A model generated the notes under the pieces. It saw only the letters and a program-made list of their open reading frames with translations. It was not told where the DNA came from and did no database searches. The position numbers and the translations under genes were made by a program. Shown piece by piece: positions 1 through 8,751 of a DNA stretch of 49,462 bases (positions are counted from its first letter, which is position 1; every line of letters begins with the position of its first letter). The DNA comes from Gaiellales bacterium (GTDB taxonomy: Bacteria > Actinomycetota > Thermoleophilia > Gaiellales > JAICJC01), in the NCBI GenBank assembly GCA_036403155.1, contig DASWRM010000042.1, positions 1-49,462 of the forward strand, in the 5' to 3' direction.

Positions 1-194
1 TGCCGCAAAATTGGCATGGCCGAGCGCGTCGGCCCGCGCATCGCTGAGCGGCCGATCGGGTGACAGCTCCGAAGCGTGTGTGGGCGTTTCGATGGGGCGG
101 CCTCGCGATCCAGGTTTCAACGTCCTCATCGGCGGGACGGCCCCCACTCTTGATCGAAATCCGGCGGTTTCGCATACGGTTCACCGCACGACGC
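1..194. other. Left-edge non-coding region, possible end of an upstream gene
   Basis: Positions 1-63 read open on the plus strand and close with TGA at 61-63 (tail ...KIGMAERVGPRIAERPIG). This may be the last 20 codons of a gene lying outside the window, but it is too short to identify. Positions 64-194 show no convincing gene and carry the presumed promoter of the tRNA. The longer open frame covering 11-454 runs through the tRNA and is not a gene. Confidence 0.3.
150..180 (+). promoter_or_regulatory. Putative promoter of tRNA-Leu
   Basis: TTGATC (150-155) and TACGGT (175-180) resemble -35 and -10 hexamers with a 19-nt spacer. The -10 ends 14 nt before the mature tRNA 5' end, a sensible distance for a short 5' leader removed by RNase P. 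Spacing is slightly long, so the -10 is the safer part of the call. Confidence 0.4.
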
Positions 195-276
195 GCGGGT
201 GTGGCGGAATTGGTAGACGCGCCGGCCTTAGGAGCCGGTGGCTTCGGCCGTGGAGGTTCGAGTCCTCTCGCCCGCA
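195..276 (+). tRNA. tRNA-Leu (anticodon UAG)
   Basis: The cloverleaf reads directly: acceptor GCGGGTG (195-201) pairs with CGCCCGC (269-275), discriminator A276, D-arm with GG, T-arm GGTTCGAGTCC. The anticodon stem CCGGC/GCCGG encloses loop CTTAGGA, giving anticodon TAG (UAG). The long variable arm is the class II feature expected of tRNA-Leu. It decodes CUA and probably other CUN codons. CCA is not encoded (TCG follows), so the tail must be added enzymatically. Confidence 0.97.
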
Positions 277-286
277 TCGACGGGCT

Positions 287-913
287 TCAGGCGGCCTCGC
301 CGTGCCGCCGCTCGTCCAGCTGGAGACGCGTGTCCTCGGGCAGCTCGGTGAACCGGCAGGACGCGCGCCAGCCGCCGGCCGCGCCGCGCGCGACGTCGAG
401 CACCTGCACCTCGCCGGCGATGCCGACGCCGTCATACCGCGTCTCGATACGTAGCCGGTCATGCGGCTGCAGCGGCGCGCTGACCACGAAGCCGATGCCG
501 CCGGGGGAGACGTCGACCACCCAGCCGGTCAGCTCCGTGCCGGCGCCATGGTTCGCGGCCTCGACCACCCACAGCACGGCCGCAGACCTCGCGTCCTCGC
601 GCGTCGACGTCCGGAACGGCTTGCGCCGGCTCACCTCTGCGACGCGCAGATCGGCGGCGAGTCGCGATGCTCCGAGCGGCACGACCTCCTCGACGACGCA
701 GACCAGCGAGAATCCGCCCCGCTCCCGCGACTCGACGGGAATCGTCAGCGACAGCCCGGAGTCGACGTCCACGGCGTCGAGCGTGCAGTGCAGCCGCCCG
801 TCGCGCGCCCCCAGCAGCCGCACGCCGATCGGGCCGCCGTCGGCGCGGATCGCGCGCGCCTCCCACGGCGGGGCGGGCAGCACGTCGAGCGCCATCGCGA
901 GCACGTCGTCCAT
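287..913 (-). CDS. PilZ-domain-like protein
   Basis: Protein of 208 residues. The C-terminal half has the two hallmarks of PilZ c-di-GMP receptors: an arginine patch RRKPFR (residues 96-101) and a DVSPGG motif (134-139, the D/NxSxxG signature), followed by alternating strands as in a PilZ barrel. The N-terminal half resembles the YcgR-type flanking beta domain. Expected role: cytoplasmic c-di-GMP sensor; its target cannot be read from sequence. I chose ATG at 913; a GTG at 949 adds 12 residues, and neither has a good ribosome site. It is the last of three minus-strand genes and ends 10 nt from the tRNA-Leu 3' end, so the two converge. Confidence 0.75.
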   Translation of the reverse strand: MDDVLAMALDVLPAPPWEARAIRADGGPIGVRLLGARDGRLHCTLDAVDVDSGLSLTIPVESRERGGFSLVCVVEEVVPLGASRLAADLRVAEVSRRKPFRTSTREDARSAAVLWVVEAANHGAGTELTGWVVDVSPGGIGFVVSAPLQPHDRLRIETRYDGVGIAGEVQVLDVARGAAGGWRASCRFTELPEDTRLQLDERRHGEAA

Positions 914-1006
914 GCCGCCAGTATCGGCACGAAGCGCCGGTCCCTGCACGCCCGCACGCGACCGGGGGAGAGGGCATGCCCGCTTGGCGGCGCGGCGCTA
1001 TTCCGC

Positions 1007-1513
1007 CTACTCGGGCATGTGGAACGCGTACATGCGGCGCGCGTCGATCCGCGCGTACACCGGGCCGGAATCGAGGAAGCTCTCCCAGCCGGCGCCGTAC
1101 CGCGGCACGTAGATGTCGAGCAGCGCCCGGCGGAAGCCGGCGTGCTCGGCCGCGCGGACGTCGACCGGCACAGCGGTGCCGTGCACCGTGACGCCCAGCT
1201 CCTCGCCGGGAAGGTACGTCGCGCGGACCTGGGGGCGCTCGCGGATGTGGCGGAAGCGCACCGAGTCCGGCGAGGAGCCGAAGTGGAAGCTGCCGCGGTA
1301 GAAGATGCCGTCGACCGGGCCGACGATCGGCCGGTTGTCCGCCGTCACCGTCGCCAGGGCGAGCAGGCACATGCCCTGCAGCCGGCCGGCCACCTGCTCG
1401 GCGTTCATGCGGCGCTCGGGCGTGTGGATCTCGAGCAGGTGCGCGCCGGCCGCGGCGTAGCTGCGGTCGAGCAGCTTCTGGAGCGCGGTGATGTCGCCGG
1501 CCGTCTCGTGCAT
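1007..1513 (-). CDS. Pyridoxamine 5'-phosphate oxidase-fold (FMN/F420-binding) protein
   Basis: 168-residue protein of the split-barrel PNPOx superfamily. The core run LALATVTADNRPIVGPVDGIF, the later strand around FHFGSSPDSVRFRHI and the segment ATYLPGEELGVTVHGTAV follow the family pattern of a flavin or F420 binding barrel. Members reduce or oxidise small molecules or act as heme/FMN binders; the substrate here is unknown. ATG at 1513. It lies 10 nt downstream of the DUF202 gene on the same strand, so the two are probably co-transcribed. Confidence 0.75.
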   Translation of the reverse strand: MHETAGDITALQKLLDRSYAAAGAHLLEIHTPERRMNAEQVAGRLQGMCLLALATVTADNRPIVGPVDGIFYRGSFHFGSSPDSVRFRHIRERPQVRATYLPGEELGVTVHGTAVPVDVRAAEHAGFRRALLDIYVPRYGAGWESFLDSGPVYARIDARRMYAFHMPE

Positions 1514-1523
1514 GTCGCGCCGT

Positions 1524-1895
1524 TCAGCGCCCGGTCGCCACGAGCGCCAGCGTGAAGACGCCGAGCAGCACGCCGGCCGCCGTCATCACCACGGTCCACG
1601 TGCGGTCGGGCGGCACGAAATCGCCTCGCATCAGCGCCGACTCGACCGCGCGCTCGCGCACCAGCCCGTAGCCGATGCACGCCGTGCCGATCAGCGCGAA
1701 GCCGGCGCCGATCACCTCGTAGGGCCACTGCTCCGTCGCATCGGCGAGCTGTGGCACCACCTTGCCGGCGGCCAGGCTGACCGCGATCGACGTCAGGCCG
1801 GTGCGCCACCACGCCAGGTACGTCCGCTCGTTGGCGAGGCGGGTGCGCCGGGTGGCATCCTCCGCGTCGGTGTACCGGCGGCGCTCCTGGGTCAC
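1524..1895 (-). CDS. DUF202 (YidH-type) small membrane protein
   Basis: 123 residues. The N-terminal signature LANERTYLAWWRTGL (about 20-34) is the diagnostic DUF202 motif. It is followed by three hydrophobic segments (about 32-45, 60-78 and 100-120), so it is an integral inner-membrane protein. Function of the family is not established. GTG start at 1895 with no clear Shine-Dalgarno. It diverges from tig across about 120 nt and heads the minus-strand trio with the PNPOx and PilZ genes. Confidence 0.8.
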   Translation of the reverse strand: MTQERRRYTDAEDATRRTRLANERTYLAWWRTGLTSIAVSLAAGKVVPQLADATEQWPYEVIGAGFALIGTACIGYGLVRERAVESALMRGDFVPPDRTWTVVMTAAGVLLGVFTLALVATGR

Positions 1896-2014
1896 GCCGG
1901 CGACCCTAGCACCAGAGCCGGATCGAACGGCCGCGCGGTGGCGCTGTTGGGAGGGTGCGACTAAGGTTAGACGACCGCCCGCCGACGGCCATCGCCGCCG
2001 CGGGCGCCTCGCCC

Positions 2015-3406
2015 ATGAAGACCCAACTCGAAGAGCTCGATGCCAATCGCGTACGTCTCACGGTCGAGGTACCGGCCCACGACGTCGATCACGCATTCGA
2101 GCATGCGCTCCACGACCTCTCGCAGTCCGTCCGGCTGCCCGGCTTCCGCAAGGGCAAGGCTCCCAAGGGCCTCGTCATGCAGCGCGTCGGCCGTGACGCG
2201 GTGATCGAGGAGGCGCTCGAGCACCATCTCTCCGGCTGGTACCGCCGCGCCGTTGCCGTATCTGGCATCGATCCGGTCGACCGCCCCACGATCGACTGGG
2301 AGGACCAGCCGGCCGAGGGCGCGGCCTTCAGCTTCAAGGCGGAGGTCGAGGTCAAGCCGAAGCCCGAGGTCACGTCGTACAAGGGCATGTCCGGGGTGCG
2401 ACCGCCCGTCGAGGTGCCGCGCGAGGCCGTCGACGAGGAGCTCGAGCGTCTCCGCCTGACGGTCGCCGAGCTGAACCCTGCCGAGCGCCCCGCCGAGGCC
2501 GGCGACTTCGTCGTCATCGACTTCACCGGCACCCTGGACGGCACGCCGTTCGAGGGCGGCAACGGGACGGACTACGGCATCGAGCTCGGTGCCGGCCGGC
2601 TGATCGGAGACCTCGAGCAGGGCCTGGTCGGCATGAAGCCGGGGGAGGAGCGTGACGTGCCCGTCAGCTTCCCGGCCGACTACCCGGCCGAGCACCTCGC
2701 CGGCAAGGCTGCGAGCTTCCACGTCGTGATGAAGGACGTCAAGGAGCGGCTGCTGCCCGACCTCGACGACGAGTTCGCGAAGTCCGTCAGCGAGTTCGAC
2801 ACGCTCGCCGAGCTGGACGCCGACATCACCGAGCGCTTCCGCCAGGCGCTGCAGGAGGAGTCGGAGCGCGTCTTCCGGTCGTCGGTGCTCGACGATCTGG
2901 CCAAGCAGCTCTCGACCGAGCTGCCGGAGCCGCTCGTCCGCAGCCGGATGACCGACATGACGCGCAGCATGATCGAGTCGCTCGCCCAGCGCGGGATGGA
3001 GATGTCCGACTACCTGCGCCTGACCGGCCAGACCGCCGAGCAGATCGTCGAGTCGCTACGACCGCAGGCCGAGGACGCGGTGCGCAAGGACCTCGTGCTC
3101 GAGGCCGTCGCCGATGCCGAGGGCCTCGAGATCACCGACGAGATGATCGAGTCGTTCATCCGCGAGCAGGCCACGCAGGGCGGGGAGAACCCCGACGAGC
3201 TGGTCGAGCGCCTGATGGGCGACGCGGCCACGCTGACCGCGCTGCGGATCGACCTGCGGCTCCAGAAGGCGCTCGACATCGTGGTCGAAAATGCCAAGGA
3301 GATCTCGCCCGAGCAGGCCGAGGCGCGGGAGAAGCTGTGGACGCCCGAGAAGGAATCCGAGGCTGCGGCCGCAAAACCGACAACGATCTGGACCCCCGGC
3401 TCCTAG
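2015..3406 (+). CDS. tig: Trigger factor, ribosome-associated chaperone and prolyl isomerase
   Basis: 463 residues, normal length for the family. Order: ribosome-binding N-domain with the GFRKGKAPKGLV loop (about residues 45-56, the L23-docking signature), FKBP-type PPIase domain (about 160-250, DFVVIDFTGTLDGTPFEGG), then the helical C-terminal chaperone domain ending in a Lys/Glu-rich tail. Start taken at ATG 2015 (MKTQLEEL); the frame is open 20 codons further up but that part lacks family character. TAAGGT at 1962-1967 may be the -10. It captures nascent chains at the exit tunnel, and clpP-clpX follow directly, the classic tig-clpP-clpX order. Confidence 0.97.
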   Translation: MKTQLEELDANRVRLTVEVPAHDVDHAFEHALHDLSQSVRLPGFRKGKAPKGLVMQRVGRDAVIEEALEHHLSGWYRRAVAVSGIDPVDRPTIDWEDQPAEGAAFSFKAEVEVKPKPEVTSYKGMSGVRPPVEVPREAVDEELERLRLTVAELNPAERPAEAGDFVVIDFTGTLDGTPFEGGNGTDYGIELGAGRLIGDLEQGLVGMKPGEERDVPVSFPADYPAEHLAGKAASFHVVMKDVKERLLPDLDDEFAKSVSEFDTLAELDADITERFRQALQEESERVFRSSVLDDLAKQLSTELPEPLVRSRMTDMTRSMIESLAQRGMEMSDYLRLTGQTAEQIVESLRPQAEDAVRKDLVLEAVADAEGLEITDEMIESFIREQATQGGENPDELVERLMGDAATLTALRIDLRLQKALDIVVENAKEISPEQAEAREKLWTPEKESEAAAAKPTTIWTPGS

Positions 3407-3429
3407 AGCCCGGCGATAGGAGAACCTGA

Positions 3430-4013
3430 GTGAGCCCACTGATTCCCATGGTGATCGAGCAGACCTCGCGCGGCGAGCGCTCGTTTGACATCTACTCGCG
3501 ACTGCTGAACGAGCGGATCATCTTCCTGGGGACACCCGTGGACGACCAGATCGCCAACCTGATCGTGGCACAGCTGCTCCACCTGGAGTCGGAGGATCCC
3601 GACAAGGACATCTCGCTCTACGTGAACTCGCCGGGCGGCAGCGTCTACGCCGGCCTCGCTATCTACGACACGATGCAGTTCATCAAGCCGGACGTGTCGA
3701 CGATCTGCGTCGGCATCGCGATGAGCATGGGCGCCCTGCTGCTGGCCGGCGGGGCGAAGGGCAAGCGGATGGCGCTGCCCAACGCCAAGATCCTGATCCA
3801 CCAGGTCTCGTCCGGCTTCCAGGGCCAGGCGACCGACATCGAGATCCACGCGCGCGAGATCATCGACATCCGCAAGCGGCTCGACAAGATCATCGCCGAC
3901 CACACCGGCCAGTCGCTCGAGAAGGTCACGCGCGACACCGAGCGCGACTACTTCATGAGCGCCGAAGAGGCCAACGAGTACGGCATCATCGACCGCGTGA
4001 TCGACAAGCACTG

Positions 4014-4014
<1 letters not shown>
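3430..4014 (+). CDS. clpP: ATP-dependent Clp protease proteolytic subunit
   Basis: 194 residues. Serine protease of the ClpP family with catalytic triad Ser99 (GIAMSMGA), His124 (ILIHQ) and Asp173 (ERDYF), at spacing matching E. coli ClpP. It assembles as a tetradecameric chamber fed by ClpX or ClpC. GTG start at 3430, preceded by AGGAG at 3418-3422. The short N-terminus suggests little or no propeptide. It overlaps clpX by one base (TGATG), indicating translational coupling. 23 nt separate it from tig. Confidence 0.97.
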
Positions 4015-5294
<1,280 letters not shown>

Positions 5295-5307
5295 TCCGAG
5301 GTGCCTA

Positions 5308-5338
5308 GGGGTCAGCCTTCAGGCTGACCCCGGTTCTC
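5308..5338 (-). repeat. REP-like hairpin, left copy (inverted), flanking the RAYT gene
   Basis: GGGGTCAGCC (5308-5317) and GGCTGACCCC (5322-5331) form a perfect 10-bp stem around TTCA. Read on the minus strand the element is GAGAACC followed by the stem. The same GARAACC-plus-stem unit occurs at 6023-6053 on the opposite strand, so the pair are inverted repeats around the transposase. The RAYT stop codon lies inside this hairpin. Confidence 0.85.
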
Positions 5339-5932
5339 GCCGAACCACGACGACTCATCCGCGTCCACGCCCGCTCGCGCACCATCCAGCTGCTTCTCGA
5401 CGAAGCGGACGTAGGCGTTCACCGCACGAGACGCCGAAGCGTGAAAGCAGCCAAGGGGGTCGTTGCAGAGAATGAACGGAATCGGCGACGCCGCCCCGCA
5501 AAGCTCCGCGTGCGCGCTCCAGCGCCATTCATCGGGATGACCGCACAGCCTCCCCCGGACGGGATTGAGCGCTACGTAGCCCAGTGCAGTCTTCAGGTGA
5601 GCGTCCGTCTCGATCAAGCGGGAATGGAATGGGCCCTCAAACACGTGACCGGTGGCGTGCAGACGCCGGTTTCGAGCTGACGCATATCTACCGCTCAGCA
5701 TCGCCATACCGCGAGAGAGCGTCGGCTGCGGCGTCCTCAGGACGAGATGGACATGGTTCGGCATGAGGCAGTAGGAGTACACCTCCCAGCCGTGCCGTCT
5801 GGTCGCCTCTGCAAGCAATCCGAGGTAGAGCATGTAATCCGGGTCTCCGTCGAACACGCGGGCGCTGTCGTTTCCGCGTTGTGTGACGTGGTGCGTCGCT
5901 CCTGCATAGTCCTGTCTGCGCGGGCGCGGCAT
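5312..5932 (-). CDS. REP-associated tyrosine transposase (RAYT, Y1_Tnp / TnpA-REP)
   Basis: 206 residues. The HUH signature H60-V61-H62 within MPNHVHLVL, a catalytic Tyr at about 83 (GRYASARNRR) and the GHVFEGPFHS block are typical of RAYT/IS200-like single-strand transposases, as is the N-terminal THHVTQRGN motif. Family role: nicking and joining at single-stranded REP hairpins. ATG 5932 (MPRPRRQDY) matches the usual family start; the frame extends upstream to 6100 but that part reads through the right REP. The last codons and the stop are encoded by the left REP hairpin. It sits between clpX and a wall hydrolase, interrupting housekeeping genes, which suggests insertion. Confidence 0.93.
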   Translation of the reverse strand: MPRPRRQDYAGATHHVTQRGNDSARVFDGDPDYMLYLGLLAEATRRHGWEVYSYCLMPNHVHLVLRTPQPTLSRGMAMLSGRYASARNRRLHATGHVFEGPFHSRLIETDAHLKTALGYVALNPVRGRLCGHPDEWRWSAHAELCGAASPIPFILCNDPLGCFHASASRAVNAYVRFVEKQLDGARAGVDADESSWFGENRGQPEG

Positions 5933-6022
5933 GCGGTCGACCGTATCGCCGAGTTGTGACACGAAACCAGACGGGGCGCGTCGGGATTCGGCAACGGTCT
6001 GGTGGCAGTTGGGGTTGCGGGC

Positions 6023-6053
6023 GAAAACCGGGGTCTGCCTGAAGGCAGACCCC
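6023..6053 (+). repeat. REP-like hairpin, right copy
   Basis: GGGGTCTGCC (6030-6039) and GGCAGACCCC (6044-6053) form a perfect 10-bp stem with loop TGAA, preceded by GAAAACC. It matches the left copy in inverted orientation except for one base pair in the stem, where both strands changed together (A-T versus T-A), and one base in the GARAACC lead. A further CTGACCCC follows at 6056-6063. Confidence 0.85.
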
Positions 6054-6064
6054 AGCTGACCCCG

Positions 6065-6070
6065 TACACT
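6065..6070 (+). promoter_or_regulatory. Putative -10 (TACACT) of the serine hydrolase gene
   Basis: TACACT lies 12 nt beyond the right REP hairpin and 10 nt before the ATG at 6081, which would give an almost leaderless mRNA. No matching -35 is obvious; the REP stem occupies that position. Confidence 0.4.
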
Positions 6071-6080
6071 CTCCGCGCGC

Positions 6081-7157
6081 ATGGTGCATCTGCTCCTCAC
6101 GCTTGCTGCGCTGGTAGCAACGCCGGCCGCTCCGGCGTCGCAGGTTCATCTCGTCCAGCCCCGCCCCTACGAGCTCTGGGACGGCCGTGTTCGTGGAACC
6201 GCAGCGCCGGGCACCGTCGTGCGCCTCTCGGCCGCGGGTCGCACCTGGCTCGTGCCCGCCGGCGCCGACGGCCGCGTCGACTCGCTGCTCGCCCGCGTAC
6301 CGCTCGGCGATGCCCGGCTGCTCGTTTCCGGCGGCGCCCACGCGCCCGTCTACGGCGTCCCCACCGGCTCGATCCGTCCGCTGCCGGCCGCCACCGTCGA
6401 CGCCGCACTGTGCCGGCGGCTCGCGGCGCTCGCCCACCTCGCGACGCCGCACGTCTCCATCTACTCCCGATCCGCCGGCGGCCGCCTCGCGGCCTACAAC
6501 GCCGGCGCCGAGTTCGAGGCCGCCAGCACGCTGAAGCTGCCCATCATGCTGCTCACGCTCGCGAAGAACCACGAGGAGCCCTCCACCTCGGGAATCTGGG
6601 ATGCCATGGAGCGCATCACCCGCTACTCGGACAACGCCGCCGCCAACGAGCTGCTCGAGCGTGACGGCGGCAGCGACGAGACCGGCGCCGCGGAGATGGT
6701 CGAGCTGATGCGCTCGCTCGGCCTGCGTCACACCTACATGGCGGGCGGGTACCTGCTCGACAGCGGCGGAGGCGCCTCGCCGTTCGGCATCGCCGATCCG
6801 CCGCCGGCCGCCTACAAGCACACCACCGCCGCGGACATGGCCGAGCTGGCCGGCATGCTGGTCGCCGCGGTCGCCGGCCAGGGGCCGCTCGTCCGACGCG
6901 GCGTCGACGCGCACGAGGCGCGGGAGCTGCTCTACCTGATGGTGCACGCACAGGATGCGGGCCTCGTCCCGGCCGGCTCCGGCCGCTGGCCGGTCGCGCA
7001 CAAGATCGGCTGGCTCGACGACGCGGACGACGACGTCGCGATCGTGTTCGCACCCCGGGGGCCGTTCGTGATCGCGATCTACACCAACGGCGTGGAGGAT
7101 GGCACGGCGCAGGTCTTCGGCTCTGCCGCCGTCGGCGCGGTCATCCGCGCCGGATAG
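6081..7157 (+). CDS. Class-A beta-lactamase-like serine hydrolase, probably exported
   Basis: 358 residues with an N-terminal hydrophobic signal (LLLTLAALVATPAAPAS, about residues 4-20). The penicillin-recognition fold is marked by S149-T-L-K152 (SxxK), S183-D-N (SDN loop) and K308-I-G310 in place of KTG. I do not see the ExxLN deacylation motif of true class A beta-lactamases, so a wall-related esterase or D,D-peptidase-like role is as likely as resistance. Residues 21-100 look like a beta-rich N-terminal domain. The ATG at 6081 follows the REP element; a stem (7158-7174) follows the stop. Confidence 0.8.
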   Translation: MVHLLLTLAALVATPAAPASQVHLVQPRPYELWDGRVRGTAAPGTVVRLSAAGRTWLVPAGADGRVDSLLARVPLGDARLLVSGGAHAPVYGVPTGSIRPLPAATVDAALCRRLAALAHLATPHVSIYSRSAGGRLAAYNAGAEFEAASTLKLPIMLLTLAKNHEEPSTSGIWDAMERITRYSDNAAANELLERDGGSDETGAAEMVELMRSLGLRHTYMAGGYLLDSGGGASPFGIADPPPAAYKHTTAADMAELAGMLVAAVAGQGPLVRRGVDAHEARELLYLMVHAQDAGLVPAGSGRWPVAHKIGWLDDADDDVAIVFAPRGPFVIAIYTNGVEDGTAQVFGSAAVGAVIRAG

Positions 7158-7174
7158 CTCGACCTCGGGTCGAG
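7158..7174 (+). terminator. Hairpin after the serine hydrolase gene
   Basis: CTCGACC (7158-7164), loop TCG, GGTCGAG (7168-7174), directly after the stop codon. There is no T-tract. The same CTCGACC/GGTCGAG core appears in the longer hairpin at 24894-24918. Confidence 0.4.
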
Positions 7175-7274
7175 GGTCATGTGCGTAGGCGCCGTGCGAA
7201 CCGGCATGTACCCTTGGTGGCGAGGTGGTCAAGGTCATAGAGCATTTCGGGATGTTGGGGTAGGCTCTTCGGTC

Positions 7275-8732
7275 GTGAGGTGGGGGCGCTCCATCCGGGT
7301 CGTTGCGGCCGTGCTCGCTGCCGGGCTGATCGGCGGCGCGTCGGCGTCTGCCTCGGATGCGACGGCCCCGGTCGTGACCGCGCAGGCCGTCGTCATCGAT
7401 CCCAAGGGCGCACCCGCAGTGGGCAGCCCTGCGGCCGCCCTCCCGGGGAGTCCGACCGTCACGGTGACCGACTGGAGCTCGCCGGGCGACCAGCCCATGG
7501 TCACCCTCGCCTCCGCGACCGGCAGCGCGGCCTCGGTCCACGGCGCCCGCTCGGGCACGGTCGAGCTGGGCGACCTCGCCATCTTCGGCGGTGAGATCCG
7601 CCTGCACTCCCTCACCCTGGCCGCGAGCAGCGCCGGCTCGACGATCGATCTCAAGGCCCAGGGGCTCGAGGTGGACGGCACCGCCGTCGACCTGCCGGCC
7701 GCGGACGAATCCAGCCCGGTCGGCGACTGGGGCACCCTGACCGCCGGCTATCAGAACAGCGACTCGACCGGCCGCACGGCGATCGGCCTCGTCATCACCC
7801 TCCGCGCCGACCATGACGGCCTCCCGGCCGGCAGCACGATCGGCGTCGGCGTGATCACGCTGGCAGCACCGCCGAGCAGCGGCGGCGATGGGGGCGGTGG
7901 GGGCGGTGGAGACAACGGCGGCGGAGCGCCCACGCCCACTCCGACGCATCACCACCACCATCGCCACCAGACCGGCGGTCACACGAAGCACGAGCACGGT
8001 GCGCAGGGCGGCAAGGGCCACCACCATCGCGTCCGGCACGTCAAGGTGACGCACCCGAAGCACCTCCCGCAGCTCGGCCGCGGGCTGCGCGGCCGCGTGA
8101 TCGAAGCGGCCGCCGAGCAGATCGGCTGGCCGTATGTCTGGGGCGGAGAGAGCCGGGCCGAGGGCGGGTTCGACTGCTCCGGGCTGGTCGACTACGCCTA
8201 CGCCGCCGCGGGCCACCCGCTGGCCGGGCGGCCGACCGCCGCAGTGCTCTGGCAGATGGGCGTCCCGATCACGGCCGACCAGCTCCGACCCGGCGACCTC
8301 GCATTCCTCGGCGCGCCGTCCGGCCAGCCGTACCACGTCGCGCTCTACGCCGGCAACGGCATGGTGATCGTCGCCTCCGGCCGCGGCCGGCCGATCGCCG
8401 AACAACCGCTCGACAGCGCGCCGTGGGACGGCTTCGCCCGGATCTGGGCGCCCGGCGCGGGTCCGCTGCTCAAGCACGCGCGCTGGCTGACCGCCGCGGT
8501 GCCGAAGCAGTCGCCGCCGGTCGGCCTGCGCTCCGACGTGATCGCCGCGGCCCGCGCGTCGCGGACGCCGCCGGTCGCCGTCAAGCCCGCACGCACGCGC
8601 GCCCAGTCTCCGGCGGCGCCGCCGAAGCGGGATCCCTCGCCGGATCGCGGCTCCGGGCTCGTGACGGTCGCAGACCTGCGGCTGCGGCTCGAGCAGGGCG
8701 TCCGCGCCGCGCTCGGCCTGCCCACTGCCTGA
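7275..8732 (+). CDS. Secreted NlpC/P60 peptidoglycan hydrolase with Gly- and His-rich linker
   Basis: 485 residues from GTG 7275 (VRWGRSIRVVAAVLAAGL), which gives a clean signal peptide ending near ASASA; TAGGCT at 7261-7266 would be its -10, 8 nt upstream. Next comes a beta-rich domain (about 30-200, similar in style to choice-of-anchor P domains), a polyglycine run (about 204-216), a His-rich stretch (about 225-262, over a dozen His), then an NlpC/P60 domain with catalytic Cys301 (FDCSGL) and His354 (YHVALY). After about 400 the tail is Pro/Ala/Arg-rich. Expected role: cleavage of stem peptides in the wall. Confidence 0.88.
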   Translation: MRWGRSIRVVAAVLAAGLIGGASASASDATAPVVTAQAVVIDPKGAPAVGSPAAALPGSPTVTVTDWSSPGDQPMVTLASATGSAASVHGARSGTVELGDLAIFGGEIRLHSLTLAASSAGSTIDLKAQGLEVDGTAVDLPAADESSPVGDWGTLTAGYQNSDSTGRTAIGLVITLRADHDGLPAGSTIGVGVITLAAPPSSGGDGGGGGGGDNGGGAPTPTPTHHHHHRHQTGGHTKHEHGAQGGKGHHHRVRHVKVTHPKHLPQLGRGLRGRVIEAAAEQIGWPYVWGGESRAEGGFDCSGLVDYAYAAAGHPLAGRPTAAVLWQMGVPITADQLRPGDLAFLGAPSGQPYHVALYAGNGMVIVASGRGRPIAEQPLDSAPWDGFARIWAPGAGPLLKHARWLTAAVPKQSPPVGLRSDVIAAARASRTPPVAVKPARTRAQSPAAPPKRDPSPDRGSGLVTVADLRLRLEQGVRAALGLPTA

Positions 8733-8735
8733 CCC

Positions 8736-8751
8736 GCCGCTGGTCAGCGGC
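8736..8751. terminator. Hairpin between convergent genes
   Basis: GCCGCT (8736-8741), loop GGTC, AGCGGC (8746-8751). It lies at the meeting point of the NlpC/P60 gene and the membrane-protein gene on the other strand and overlaps the latter's last codons. No T-tract on either side; weak call. Confidence 0.3.

Noticed and set aside
11-1112. Open frames crossing the tRNA-Leu and the PilZ gene on the plus strand
   Set aside because: They read through a tRNA and antisense to a PilZ-like gene; composition is shadow-like.
6081-7157. Calling this gene a beta-lactamase resistance gene
   Set aside because: SxxK and SDN are present, but the KTG motif reads KIG and the ExxLN deacylation motif is not visible, so resistance is not supported.
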